Shown piece by piece: positions 50,522 to 58,647 of a stretch of 64,000 nt of DNA. Numbering within the stretch: the first letter of the stretch is position 1; each line of letters opens with the position of its first letter. The notes beneath the pieces are model-generated. The model had not been told where the DNA came from. It searched no databases and saw nothing but the letters and a program-made list of their open reading frames with translations. The position numbers and the translations under genes were made by a program. Source of the stretch: Microbispora sp. H11081 (GTDB taxonomy: Bacteria; Actinomycetota; Actinomycetes; Streptosporangiales; Streptosporangiaceae); assembly GCF_012999535.1 (NCBI RefSeq), contig NZ_JABBWV010000020.1, positions 1 through 64,000 on the forward strand, given 5' to 3'.

Positions 50522-51202
50522 ATGCGCAAGTTGGTCGTGGCCGTGGCCCTGCTGGCCATCCTGCTCGTCGTGCTCGACCGGGTCGCCGTGGTCGGGGTGC
50601 AGCGTGAGATCGCCCGGCAGATCGAGGCGACGTACGACCTGGCGCAGGCGCCGTCGGTGCAGGTGAAAGGCATTCCCTTCCTCACCCAGGCCGTCTCGGG
50701 CAGATACGAGGAGATCGCCATCGGCATCGGCGAGGTGGAGCGGGAGGGCATCCGGCTCGAACGCATCGACGCCACGCTGCACGGTGTCACCGCCCCGCTG
50801 TCCGATCTGGTCCAGAACGCCGCCGCCACCGAGATCAGGGCCGAGCGCGTGACGGGCACCGTGATCATCTCGCGGGAGACCCTGTCGGCCCGCGCGCCGC
50901 GCGGCATCAAGGTCGAGGGCACAGGAGACGACGCGGTCCGCGTCTCGGGCAACGTGTCCGTGCTCGGCAACCAGGTGCCGGTCACCGCCGACATGAAGAT
51001 CCAGGTGGTGCAGGGCGCGATCCGGCTCACCCCGACCAACGTGAAGCTCGCCGGGAGTATCCCCGTGCCGAACGCCGAGCGGCTCATCTCGTTCACCGTG
51101 CCGGTGAAGGACCTGCCGCTCAACCTCAGGGTCACCCGCGTGACCTCGACCAGCGAAGGGCTCGCGGTCCAGGGCACCGCGTCCGATGTCCTCCTCCGCT
51201 GA
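50522..51202 (+). CDS. DUF2993 (LmeA-like) secreted/anchored lipid-binding protein
   Basis: 226 residues from ATG 50522 with GGAGG upstream. An N-terminal hydrophobic segment (KLVVAVALLAILLVVLDRVAV) precedes a DUF2993 domain (about 30-220). In mycobacteria LmeA acts in mannan elongation of cell-envelope lipids; here the role is inferred from the family alone. It ends inside the possible start region of the next gene. Confidence 0.85.
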   Translation: MRKLVVAVALLAILLVVLDRVAVVGVQREIARQIEATYDLAQAPSVQVKGIPFLTQAVSGRYEEIAIGIGEVEREGIRLERIDATLHGVTAPLSDLVQNAAATEIRAERVTGTVIISRETLSARAPRGIKVEGTGDDAVRVSGNVSVLGNQVPVTADMKIQVVQGAIRLTPTNVKLAGSIPVPNAERLISFTVPVKDLPLNLRVTRVTSTSEGLAVQGTASDVLLR

Positions 51203-51776
51203 GGGCCGGCGTGACGATCGTCACACCGCTGAACCGCCGGGTCCTGGCGTACGTGATGAGGATGTGAGTCCAGCCGGAACCGCCGACGAGGAGCTCATAC
51301 GCGCACTTTGGGAGGATCACGGTGGGCCGCTGTACGGCTACGTGCTGCGGCTGACCGGTGACCCTGGCAGGGCGGAGGACGTGGTGCAGGAGACGTTGCT
51401 CCGGGCCTGGCGGAATCCCTCCGGGCTCCAGGGACGCCCGGTTCGCGCCTGGCTTTTCACCGTCGCACGCAACCTCGTCGTCGACCAGCACCGGGCCCGC
51501 AAGTCCAGGCCGCAGGAGGCGGGCGACGAGGCGCTCGCCGTGCTGCCTGCCGACGACGAGCTCGAGCGCGCCGTCGAGTCCTGGGGGGTGGCCGAGGCGC
51601 TGGCCTCGCTCAGGGCGGAGCATCGCGAGGTGCTCCTGGAGACGTACTACCGGGGGAGATCGGTGAAGGAGGCGTCGGAGATCCTCGGCATCCCGCCGGG
51701 AACGGTGAAGTCGCGGACCTACTACGCGCTCCGGGCGCTGAAACTCGCCCTGGAGGAACGGGGGCTGGCGCCATGA
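51186..51776 (+). CDS. ECF-family sigma factor
   Basis: 196 residues from ATG 51186, or about 170 from GTG 51264, which better fits the usual ECF size. Region 2 holds GDPGRAEDVVQETLLRAWRNP, and region 4 LRAEHREVLLETYYRGRSVKEASEILGIPPGTVKSR. The downstream gene, overlapping by four bases, is its zinc anti-sigma factor. A perfect palindrome GTGACGATCGTCAC lies between the two candidate starts, which favours the later start. Confidence 0.92.
   Translation: MSSSAEGRRDDRHTAEPPGPGVRDEDVSPAGTADEELIRALWEDHGGPLYGYVLRLTGDPGRAEDVVQETLLRAWRNPSGLQGRPVRAWLFTVARNLVVDQHRARKSRPQEAGDEALAVLPADDELERAVESWGVAEALASLRAEHREVLLETYYRGRSVKEASEILGIPPGTVKSRTYYALRALKLALEERGLAP
51211..51224. promoter_or_regulatory. Perfect palindrome GTGACGATCGTCAC
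   Basis: A 14-base perfect palindrome nine bases after the DUF2993 stop and 40 bases before GTG 51264. It may be a regulator site for the sigma factor gene. Confidence 0.45.
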
Positions 51777-52747
51777 CCTGCGAGGAGGTGCGGATCTCGC
51801 TCGGCGTCTACGTGCTGGGGGCGCTCGACGCCGAGGAGACCACCGAGGTCGAGGCCCACCTGGACACCTGCGCGGCGTGCCGGGCGGAGCTGGCCGACCT
51901 GTCCGGCCTGCCGCCGCTGCTGGCCCGCGTGACGGCCGAGGACATCGAGCGCGCCGCCGCGCCGCCGCGCGCCGTGCTCGACGGCGTCGTCGCGGGCGTC
52001 GGTGCGGGTGCCGGCGCGGGCGCGGGCGCTGAAACCGGTGCGGTGGCGACGGCCCGCACCGCCCGGCGCGGGCGCAGGTCCCAGGTGCTTCTGGCGCTCG
52101 CCGCGTCCGTCGTCGTCGCGGCGGTGGGCGGCACGGCGTGGGTCTCGGGAGCGCGGACCGCCTCGGACGAAATGACGTCGGTCGCCGCGGCGCCGGCCAC
52201 GCGGAGCGCCGAGGACTCGGCCGCGGACGCGGCCGCCGCGGGCCAGGCCCCCGCGGCGGAGCAGGACACGCCGCAGGAGCCGCAGCTTTTCGAACTGCGG
52301 GAGTCCGCCGCGCCGTCACAGGCGCCGTCCCCGGGCGCAGTGGCGAAGAAGGTGCAGGACCCGCCAGCGCAGGACCCGGCAGCCCAGGACCCGGCAGCCC
52401 AGGACCCGGCAGCGCAGAACCCGCGAGTGAAGGCGACCGCCACGGCGCCGCACGAGGCGCGCGGGCGCGTCGGCGACGCGCGCATCGCCGTACGGCTCGT
52501 CCCGCACGACGGCGGGACGCAGGTCGTCGCCAGGGTCGCGGGAGTCCCGGCGGGCACGGTCTGCACCCTGCGCGCGGTCGCGAAGGACGGCGCGGTCTCG
52601 GTGCTCGGGAGCTGGACGGTGGGCGCGGGGGAGTTCGGCGGGCAGAAGATGGTCCTCGAAGGCTCGACGGCGTCGCGTCCCGGCGAGATCGACCGGATCG
52701 AGCTCACCGACTCGGGCGGCCACGTCCTGGTGACCGCCAAGGTGTGA
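51773..52747 (+). CDS. Membrane anti-sigma factor (zf-HC2/RskA-like)
   Basis: 324 residues. The zinc anti-sigma domain has EAHLDTCAAC (about residues 27-36), then an Ala/Gly-rich cytosolic linker, one membrane segment (VLLALAASVVVAAVGGTAWV, about 104-123) and a secreted part with four repeats of QDPAA (about 197-220). The C-terminal RskA-type beta domain (DARIAVRLVPHDGGTQVVARV) is about 240-324. It holds the 51186 sigma factor until an extracellular signal triggers release. Confidence 0.92.
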   Translation: MTCEEVRISLGVYVLGALDAEETTEVEAHLDTCAACRAELADLSGLPPLLARVTAEDIERAAAPPRAVLDGVVAGVGAGAGAGAGAETGAVATARTARRGRRSQVLLALAASVVVAAVGGTAWVSGARTASDEMTSVAAAPATRSAEDSAADAAAAGQAPAAEQDTPQEPQLFELRESAAPSQAPSPGAVAKKVQDPPAQDPAAQDPAAQDPAAQNPRVKATATAPHEARGRVGDARIAVRLVPHDGGTQVVARVAGVPAGTVCTLRAVAKDGAVSVLGSWTVGAGEFGGQKMVLEGSTASRPGEIDRIELTDSGGHVLVTAKV

Positions 52748-52805
52748 CCTTCGCGTTACCCGGCGCCGGGAATCGGCCGCACGGGGCGTACGGTTGCACC
52801 CCGTG

Positions 52806-53252
52806 ATGGCAGGTGTCTCGGTGCTCGTGGTCACGCTCGTGCTGGGCGTGGCGATCGGACTTGCCCTGAGACGGCGCGACGGAAGGATGCGGGCCGTGGA
52901 ACACGCCCCGGTGACGAGCGCGGATCTCGGCGCAGAACTCGGCGAGCGCGCCACGCTGGTGCAGTTCTCGACCGCGTTCTGCCAGCCGTGCCGGGCGACC
53001 CGCCGGATTCTGGGCGAGGTGGCCGCCGTGGTGCCCGGCGTCCGGCACGTGGAGATCGACGCGGAGTCGCGCCTCGACCTGGTCAGGCGCTTCGACGTGC
53101 TGCGCACTCCCACGGTGCTCGTGCTCGACGAGGCGGGCGCCGTGGTGAAGCGGGCGTCCGGCCAGCCGCGCAAGGCCGACGTGATCGCGGCCATCGGCGC
53201 GGCCGTGGACGGCGCGTCTCACGGGCCATCTCATCCATCGGACAAGGTGTGA
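52806..53252 (+). CDS. Membrane-anchored thioredoxin-family protein
   Basis: About 148 residues. One N-terminal membrane helix (VSVLVVTLVLGVAIGLAL) precedes a thioredoxin domain with active site FCQPC in place of WCGPC and the cis-Pro in RTPTVLVLDEAG. It could reduce disulfides for the sulfur genes that follow. ATG 52806 is chosen; TTG 52794 and GTG 52803 are in frame. No ribosome-binding site is seen. Confidence 0.85.
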   Translation: MAGVSVLVVTLVLGVAIGLALRRRDGRMRAVEHAPVTSADLGAELGERATLVQFSTAFCQPCRATRRILGEVAAVVPGVRHVEIDAESRLDLVRRFDVLRTPTVLVLDEAGAVVKRASGQPRKADVIAAIGAAVDGASHGPSHPSDKV

Positions 53253-53278
53253 CAGATGCCGAGACGGAAGGTACTGTC

Positions 53279-53368
53279 ATGGCCATGACTCCCACGACAG
53301 AGCTGCTGACGAAGCGGCGCGCGGTCGACTTCTGCCGCGTCGCGACTTCGCTCTGTCGCATGGCCTGA
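53279..53368 (+). CDS. Cys-rich actinobacterial sulfur-metabolism leader peptide
   Basis: A 29-residue frame (ATG 53279, or 53285) contains the conserved LLTKRRAVDFCRVATSLCR pattern. Short peptides of this type with two Cys codons in a C-R context precede sulfur-assimilation operons in actinomycetes, where slow reading of Cys codons is thought to raise expression. Its stop lies 57 bases before the DUF4395 gene, the first of three sulfur genes. Confidence 0.78.
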   Translation: MAMTPTTELLTKRRAVDFCRVATSLCRMA

Positions 53369-53378
53369 GGATGATTCC

Positions 53379-53395
53379 TGCGGCGTCGTGCCGCA
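53379..53395 (+). promoter_or_regulatory. Small hairpin between leader peptide and DUF4395 gene
   Basis: TGCGGC and GCCGCA pair across a five-base loop, 11 bases after the leader stop codon. It could be part of a Cys-sensing attenuator, but alternative pairings were not computed. Confidence 0.4.
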
Positions 53396-53425
53396 TTCCG
53401 AGAATCCTTCAGGAGCATCCCCACG

Positions 53426-53836
53426 ATGCAGATCGACTCCCGTGGCCCCCGTTTCGGCGCGGCCGTGACCAGCGTGGTCCTGGCGGTCGCACTGGTCACG
53501 CGGAATCCCTGGGTCCTCGCCGCCCAGGCGGTCGTCTTCGCGCTCGGCGCCGCTGACGCGTCGCCGTACACGCTGGTCTTCCGCCGGTTCGTGCGGCCGA
53601 GGCTGGGGCGGCCGGCCGAGACCGAGGACGCGGCGCCGCCGCGGTTCGCGCAGGCGGTCGGTCTGGGTTTCGCGGTGATGGGACTGATCGGGTTCGCGGC
53701 GGGGATCACCGCTCTGGCCTTGGGTGCGACAGCAGCGGCACTGCTGGCCGCCTTCCTCAACGCAGCGTTCGGCTTCTGCCTGGGCTGCGAAACGTACCTG
53801 CTAATTCGCCGTCTACAACCTGGGAGAATCCAATGA
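53426..53836 (+). CDS. DUF4395 membrane protein of the sulfur-transfer operon
   Basis: 136 residues with about four hydrophobic segments and a FCLGCE cysteine pair near the end (about residues 117-122). DUF4395 proteins are regularly encoded before rhodanese genes in actinobacteria. ATG 53426 follows AGGAG. The stop overlaps the rhodanese start by four bases. Confidence 0.88.
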   Translation: MQIDSRGPRFGAAVTSVVLAVALVTRNPWVLAAQAVVFALGAADASPYTLVFRRFVRPRLGRPAETEDAAPPRFAQAVGLGFAVMGLIGFAAGITALALGATAAALLAAFLNAAFGFCLGCETYLLIRRLQPGRIQ

Positions 53837-54672
53837 GCCGTTCCGCCGTTCTGGTGGACGCCGACTGGGTCGAGGCCAACCTCGACACCCCTGGTGTCGT
53901 GCTCGTCGAGGTCGACGAGGACACCAGCGCCTACGACAAGGGCCACATCCGCGGTGCCGTGAAGATCGACTGGCGAGCCGACCTGCAGGACCCGGTCCGC
54001 CGCGACTTCGTCGACAAGGCCGGCTTCGAGGCGCTGCTGTCGTCCCGCGGCATCGCCAACGACGACACGGTCATCCTCTACGGCGGCAACAACAACTGGT
54101 TCGCCGCCTACGCCTACTGGTACTTCAAGGTCTACGGCCACGAGAACGTCAAGCTGCTCGACGGCGGACGCAAGAAGTGGGAGCTCGAGTCCCGCGAGCT
54201 GGTCGAGGACGTCGCCGCGCGGCCGGCCACGCAGTACGTGGCCAAGGAGCCCAACAACGACATCCGCGCCTTCCGCGACGAGGTCGTCGCCGCGATCGGC
54301 AAGCAGAACCTGGTCGACGTGCGCTCGCCCGACGAGTTCACCGGCAAGCTGCTCGCCCCGGCCCACCTGCCGCAGGAGCAGGCGCTGCGCGGCGGCCACG
54401 TGCCGACCGCCCGCAACATCCCGTGGTCGAAGGCGGCCAACGACGACGGCACCTTCCGCTCCGACGACGAGCTCCGCGAGCTCTACTCCGGCGCCGGCGT
54501 GGACCTCGGCAAGGACACCATCGCCTACTGCCGCATCGGCGAGCGCTCCGCGCACACGTGGTTCGTGCTGCACGAGCTGCTCGACCAGCCCAACGTCAAG
54601 AACTACGACGGTTCGTGGACCGAGTACGGCTCGCTCGTGGGCGTGCCGATCGAGCTGGGAGAGGCCCGCTGA
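53833..54672 (+). CDS. Thiosulfate sulfurtransferase (CysA/SseA-type, two rhodanese domains)
   Basis: 279 residues. An inactive N-terminal rhodanese domain (about 5-120) and an active C-terminal domain (about 150-275) are present, with the persulfide Cys in YCRIGERSAHTW and the CysA-type FTGKLLAPAHLPQEQALRGGH region. It transfers sulfane sulfur from thiosulfate. The gene order DUF4395-CysA-DUF1416 matches the mycobacterial cysA2-sseC2 type. Confidence 0.94.
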   Translation: MSRSAVLVDADWVEANLDTPGVVLVEVDEDTSAYDKGHIRGAVKIDWRADLQDPVRRDFVDKAGFEALLSSRGIANDDTVILYGGNNNWFAAYAYWYFKVYGHENVKLLDGGRKKWELESRELVEDVAARPATQYVAKEPNNDIRAFRDEVVAAIGKQNLVDVRSPDEFTGKLLAPAHLPQEQALRGGHVPTARNIPWSKAANDDGTFRSDDELRELYSGAGVDLGKDTIAYCRIGERSAHTWFVLHELLDQPNVKNYDGSWTEYGSLVGVPIELGEAR

Positions 54673-54971
54673 TGACCACACAGGGTTGCGCTGCTCCTGA
54701 GCAGACCATCGCGCTACCGGCCGGTGTCGACCTGTCCAACCAGGCCGTGATCCAGGGTGTCGTGTCCGGCGCCGGCACCGCGTACGCCCGCCTGCTGGAC
54801 CACAGCGGCGAGTTCACCGGCGAGGTCGTCGTCTCCGACGAGGGCGTGTTCCGGTTCTTCGCCGCTCCCGGTCAGTGGACGGTCCGCATCATCGCCGGCG
54901 GCGGCGTCACCAAGGACGTCCCCGTCGAGGCCAAGCTCGGCGAGGTCGCCCAGCTCTCGGTCGCTGTCTGA
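54672..54971 (+). CDS. sseC: DUF1416 (SseC-like) protein
   Basis: 99 residues, with one base overlap with the rhodanese stop. A Cys near the N-terminus (MTTQGCAAPEQT) and a beta-rich body (GEVVVSDEGVFRFFAAPGQWTVRIIAGGG) match the SseC family, which accompanies CysA in actinobacteria. The biochemical role is unknown. A strong terminator follows. Confidence 0.9.
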   Translation: MTTQGCAAPEQTIALPAGVDLSNQAVIQGVVSGAGTAYARLLDHSGEFTGEVVVSDEGVFRFFAAPGQWTVRIIAGGGVTKDVPVEAKLGEVAQLSVAV

Positions 54972-54985
54972 CCCACCGAGGCACA

Positions 54986-55029
54986 AAGGCCGGCGCGTCC
55001 CGCGGACGCGCCGGCCTTCTGCGTTTTCC
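54986..55029 (+). terminator. Strong terminator after the sulfur operon
   Basis: AAGGCCGGCGCGTCC pairs with GGACGCGCCGGCCTT (15 bp, loop CGC), followed by CTGCGTTTTC. Confidence 0.9.
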
Positions 55030-55041
55030 TGTGGACGGCTA

Positions 55042-55064
55042 GTATTACGTGCTACACGTAATAC
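55042..55064. promoter_or_regulatory. Perfect inverted repeat at the antitoxin promoter
   Basis: Arms GTATTACGTG and CACGTAATAC are separated by CTA. The repeat overlaps a TAGTAT -10-like box (55040-55045) and ends directly before GTG 55065. This is the expected autoregulatory operator of an AbrB/MazE-type antitoxin. Confidence 0.85.
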
Positions 55065-55082
55065 GTGATGGGAACGGGCGCG

Positions 55083-55310
55083 ATGCGACTGAACAGCAAG
55101 GGACAGGTGACCATTCCCGCCGAGATCCGCGAGAAGTACGGCCTGCACCCCGGCGACGAGGTCGACGTGATCGAAGTGGGCGACACCCTGCGGATCGTGC
55201 GCCGGGAGAGCAGCAGCACGCGGGGGCAGCGCGCCGCGCAGCGACTCCGAGGCAGTGCGACGACGTCCATGACCACCGACGAGATCATGGGACTGCTGCG
55301 TGACGAGTAG
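55083..55310 (+). CDS. AbrB/MazE-like antitoxin
   Basis: 75 residues from ATG 55083, or 81 from GTG 55065. The swapped-hairpin DNA-binding domain MRLNSKGQVTIPAEIREKYGL is followed by a basic middle and an acidic C-terminal tail (TTDEIMGLLRDE) that should bind the toxin. A perfect palindrome lies directly upstream. The PIN toxin gene starts within its last codons. Confidence 0.92.
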   Translation: MRLNSKGQVTIPAEIREKYGLHPGDEVDVIEVGDTLRIVRRESSSTRGQRAAQRLRGSATTSMTTDEIMGLLRDE

Positions 55311-55734
55311 CACCTTGCGTGTCGTCCGCGAGCAGGTCACTCTCGTGGACTCCTGCGTTCTGCTCGACATCGCCACCGATGATCCCGAATGGGGGGCCTG
55401 GTCCGCCGACGCTTTGGCTCGGGTGCTGGACGAAGGACGGCTGATCGTCAATCCGGTCGTGTACTCCGAGGTGTCGGTCGGCTACGAGAGCATCGAGAGC
55501 CTTGACGAGGCTTTGCCACCCGAGGACTACGAGCGTGAGGATCTTCCCTTCGAGGCGGCTTTCCTGGCCGGCAAGGCCTTTCTCGCCTATCGCAGGCGTG
55601 GGGGCGGGAAAAGGTCGCCGCTGCCCGACTTCTTCATCGGCGCGCACGCTGCGGTGCGGAAATATCGGCTGCTCACCCGTGACACCGCCCGGTATGAGAC
55701 CTACTTCCCCACAGTCGAGCTCATCGCGCCGTAG
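55300..55734 (+). CDS. PIN-domain ribonuclease toxin (VapC-like)
   Basis: 144 residues, GTG 55300, overlapping the antitoxin by 11 bases. Acidic PIN residues are in LVDSCVLLDIA, VVYSEV, LPDFFIGAHA and TRDTARYETYF. It pairs with the AbrB-type antitoxin, a common combination in actinomycetes. Confidence 0.92.
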   Translation: MTSSTLRVVREQVTLVDSCVLLDIATDDPEWGAWSADALARVLDEGRLIVNPVVYSEVSVGYESIESLDEALPPEDYEREDLPFEAAFLAGKAFLAYRRRGGGKRSPLPDFFIGAHAAVRKYRLLTRDTARYETYFPTVELIAP

Positions 55735-55755
55735 GGAGGGGCGGGAGCCGATAAC

Positions 55756-57090
55756 ATGCGGCAGGTGTCCGGAACGTCCGCACTTGCCACCCCTCGCCAG
55801 GATGTCGCACCGCGCCGGGTCCCCTGGACGCTGTCGCCGTACGCGCTGCCGCTGAACGCCCTGCGGATCCTCGCGAAGTGCGCCCTCCCGCTGATCTTCT
55901 GGTTCTCGGCCGGACGGCTCGTCCGGTGGGCGCTGCTCCTGCTGGCCGCGACCGTCTCGCACGGCTCGTGGTACCAGGCCCGGCTGATCCTGGTGATGTT
56001 CCTCTTCACGCTCGTCGTGATGACGTCGCTCGCCACGACCGTGGGCATGCTGTATGTCGTCCGCGAGGCGCTGCTGGAGACGCGGGCGCGGCGCGCGGGC
56101 GGCGAGGCCAAGGAGAGCCTGCTGAACGCGCTCAACCGGACCGCGCTCGTCTTCGCCGGTATCTACATGACCTGGGGGTTCGTCGCCGCCGACGCCCGCG
56201 ACTTCGCCGACATCGACCTGATGAGGCAGCCGGACCTCATCTTCATCGAGGCGGGCACTGGTCAGGACAGCGGCGTGATGGCCGGGCTCGTCAGCCTGGA
56301 CCCGAAGATCTCCCTGGTCGCGATGATCGTCGCCTACATGGTCAAGTGGTACTTCGGCCGCCGCCACGAGGCGGGGAAGGGCCGCGTGTCCGGCGTGCTC
56401 ACCACGTTCGGTGAGCTCGCGTTCGCGTTCTACGGGCTGAACGCGGTCGCCGCCGCCGTGGGGGCGCGCTCCGACTGGATCGGCGAACGGTCCGCCGTCG
56501 CCGCCTGGCACGACCTCGCGGCCAAGGCCAAGGAGGGCGTCCCGGGGTGGGAGCAGGTGTCGGAGTGGCTGGGCGCCGTCTGGCCGCACGTCATCGACGC
56601 CCTTGTCATCCCGCTCGCGTGGCTCACGGTCGGCATCCTCGTGTACGGCGCGTACGCGGAGGACACCAGGACCACGATCAGGGGGACCCCTCTGGAGCGG
56701 GCGGCGTCGGCGCACCTGGAGCGCACCCACGACTGGACGCGGCTGGCGCTGATCAAGCTGAGCGCCGGCTGGACCGGCCGCTGGATCCCGCTGCTCAACT
56801 CCCTGCGCCTGACGGCGCGCGGGGGCGCCCCGCTGTTCGGGCTGTTCGCCCTGTGCTACGTCGGGGTGCACATCGGCGGCGACTATCTCACCAGGGCCGG
56901 CCGCTATCTCACCGCGAGTGAGGAGCCGTATCTGTGGTTCGTGACCGGCGAGCCGATCGCCTACGTGTCGGACCTGGTCGTGACCCTGGTGACGATGTGC
57001 CTGATCGCGGCGGCGTTCGACATCGCCGCGACCCGCCGACGGCTCACCGGCGGAACCGAAGAACCTGATCGGCCCTCTCCGTCGAGCTGA
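55756..57090 (+). CDS. Polytopic membrane protein of unknown function
   Basis: 444 residues with about seven to eight hydrophobic segments (for example 40-60, 77-100, 130-150, 195-215, 275-300, 365-390, 405-425). No motif is recognised. The last 47 bases overlap the convergent gene ending at 57044. Conserved-looking features are an amphipathic region near 100-125 and a soluble loop near 225-275. It adjoins the cluster of single-span proteins and the HerA-like ATPase and may be part of it. Confidence 0.72.
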   Translation: MRQVSGTSALATPRQDVAPRRVPWTLSPYALPLNALRILAKCALPLIFWFSAGRLVRWALLLLAATVSHGSWYQARLILVMFLFTLVVMTSLATTVGMLYVVREALLETRARRAGGEAKESLLNALNRTALVFAGIYMTWGFVAADARDFADIDLMRQPDLIFIEAGTGQDSGVMAGLVSLDPKISLVAMIVAYMVKWYFGRRHEAGKGRVSGVLTTFGELAFAFYGLNAVAAAVGARSDWIGERSAVAAWHDLAAKAKEGVPGWEQVSEWLGAVWPHVIDALVIPLAWLTVGILVYGAYAEDTRTTIRGTPLERAASAHLERTHDWTRLALIKLSAGWTGRWIPLLNSLRLTARGGAPLFGLFALCYVGVHIGGDYLTRAGRYLTASEEPYLWFVTGEPIAYVSDLVVTLVTMCLIAAAFDIAATRRRLTGGTEEPDRPSPSS

Positions 57091-57973
57091 AGGCGGCGTC
57101 GACGGCGTCCGCGGCCGACTGGTCGGGGACGTCCCGGTAGGTACTCGGCCGCAGGAGGACCTCGGCCTCGTCCGCCGCGGAACGCGGGACCACGCCCACC
57201 AGTTCCATCCGGTACGGCGTGCCGACCTTGTTCTCCTTCGCGTCCGGTGGCGTCTCGTCCTTCATCGGTTCCGCCTGCCAGGTCCGGCCTGCGCGGTCGG
57301 TGAAGGTGATCTGCGGGGCGCCGTGCCGGATCGCGCCCTCGCCGTCGAGCGCGGTGCGCGTCGCCACGACCTTCAGCCACTGGCGGTCGGACGTGTCCGG
57401 CTTGCCGGTGGGATCCTTGATCTTCTCGACGCTCACCCGCCACGACACGTGCTGCAAGACACCCGCCTGGCCCGGCTGGACGACGTGCACGACGTCGCTG
57501 GGCCTGCCGTACTGGTACACGCCGTAGCCGAACCAGGTCGGCGCCCCGACGGCCAGCACGACGGACAGCACGGTCCCCCCGATCAGGAGGCCCGTCCTCT
57601 TCTTGCGTGCGGGGGGCGCCTCGGCGGCGGGAGGGGGAGCCACCGGATCCGCAGGGGGAGCGGCGGGAGCCGTGGGAGCGGGGACGGCAGGGGGAGCCGG
57701 ACGGGCCGCCGGCGGTGGCTGGCGGTTCGTGCGGAGCGCGGGGAAGGGCTGCGTCGAGCGGTCCTCCCCTTCCCCCTCGGGCTCCGGCGGCGGCCAGACG
57801 CGCACGTCCCCGGGCGACGCGAGCGTGCCGGGGATGGGCACGGACGGAGGCGCGATGGGCGCGGGGCGCGGCAGCGAGCCCGCGTAGGTGATGTCGGTGG
57901 GCTGCTCGGCCGGGGGAGCGAACCAGTCCCGGCCGTTTCTCTGGGGGGTCTCACCCCTGGGCGTCTCGGTCAT
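57044..57973 (-). CDS. Single-span protein with Pro-rich cytosolic tail (operon gene 3)
   Basis: 309 residues from ATG 57973, overlapping the stop of the preceding gene by four bases. A cytosolic Pro/Ala-rich region (about 1-125) is followed by one membrane segment (GLLIGGTVLSVVLAVGAPTW) and an extracellular domain (about 160-309) with alternating beta strands. The domain resembles those of its two upstream neighbours in layout (WRVSVEKIKDP ... RQWLKVVATRTA ... ITFTDRAGRTW). Function unknown. Confidence 0.72.
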   Translation of the reverse strand: MTETPRGETPQRNGRDWFAPPAEQPTDITYAGSLPRPAPIAPPSVPIPGTLASPGDVRVWPPPEPEGEGEDRSTQPFPALRTNRQPPPAARPAPPAVPAPTAPAAPPADPVAPPPAAEAPPARKKRTGLLIGGTVLSVVLAVGAPTWFGYGVYQYGRPSDVVHVVQPGQAGVLQHVSWRVSVEKIKDPTGKPDTSDRQWLKVVATRTALDGEGAIRHGAPQITFTDRAGRTWQAEPMKDETPPDAKENKVGTPYRMELVGVVPRSAADEAEVLLRPSTYRDVPDQSAADAVDAAFSSTERADQVLRFRR

Positions 57974-58647
57974 GGGCTCTTGCTCACCAGTGAGTGGTAG
58001 TCCTCCGCCTGCGAGAGCAGGCGGTCGGCCGCGGCCCCGGACAGTCCGAGATCCACCTGAGCCTCCGGGGCGAAGGTGTCGACCACTATCGCGGAGTTGG
58101 GGGGGATGAAGACCAGGGACGCGCCGGGCACCGCGTCCCTGGGCACTTCGAAGACCAGAAGGCCGCTGACCCAGAAACCGGGCTGGATCCACCTGTTGAA
58201 GAGCGTGAGAGAGTCGGCCACCTTGTCGGTGGGCCGATAGCGGCGGCCGTCCTCGGTCAGCAGGACCGGCGGGCCCAGCGAGCTCAGCCGCATCGGCTCG
58301 CGGGCGCTCGTGGCGGAGACGTCCACCAGGAGGAAGATGTTGCTCGTCTCCACCTTGGACACCTTGTTGCTGTAGTCCGTGGTGTCCACGGCGCGAGCGG
58401 CGGCCACCGACTGGACCTTCACCGTGAAGCGCTTGGTCTCCACGATCTCGCCGATCCGGCCCTTGTAGGTGATGGACGACACGCGCTGCTCGAAGGGCAT
58501 CGCGTGGTTCTGCTGCAGGTAGACGGCCGCCGCCGCGAGGGCGATCCCCGCCAGCCCGGCCGCGATCCGCCGCCCTGCTCCGCGCCGGGGATCCCGGCCG
58601 GCCGCGGAATGGCGTGCGGCGCGCCTGCCCGCCCGGGTGAGCGTCAT
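57970..58647 (-). CDS. Single-span protein with DUF4352-like extracellular domain (operon gene 2)
   Basis: 225 residues from ATG 58647, overlapping the upstream gene's stop. A short basic cytosolic tail, one hydrophobic segment (IAAGLAGIALAAAAVYL, near 28-44) and an extracellular beta domain (KRFTVKVQSVAAAR, SNIFLLVDVSATS, VLLTEDGRRYRPT) resemble DUF4352-type immunoglobulin folds. Function unknown. Confidence 0.75.
   Translation of the reverse strand: MTLTRAGRRAARHSAAGRDPRRGAGRRIAAGLAGIALAAAAVYLQQNHAMPFEQRVSSITYKGRIGEIVETKRFTVKVQSVAAARAVDTTDYSNKVSKVETSNIFLLVDVSATSAREPMRLSSLGPPVLLTEDGRRYRPTDKVADSLTLFNRWIQPGFWVSGLLVFEVPRDAVPGASLVFIPPNSAIVVDTFAPEAQVDLGLSGAAADRLLSQAEDYHSLVSKSP

Noticed and set aside
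52988-53278. Upstream in-frame extension of the Cys-rich leader peptide
   Set aside because: The extension overlaps the thioredoxin gene in another frame; only the last 29 codons carry the conserved pattern.
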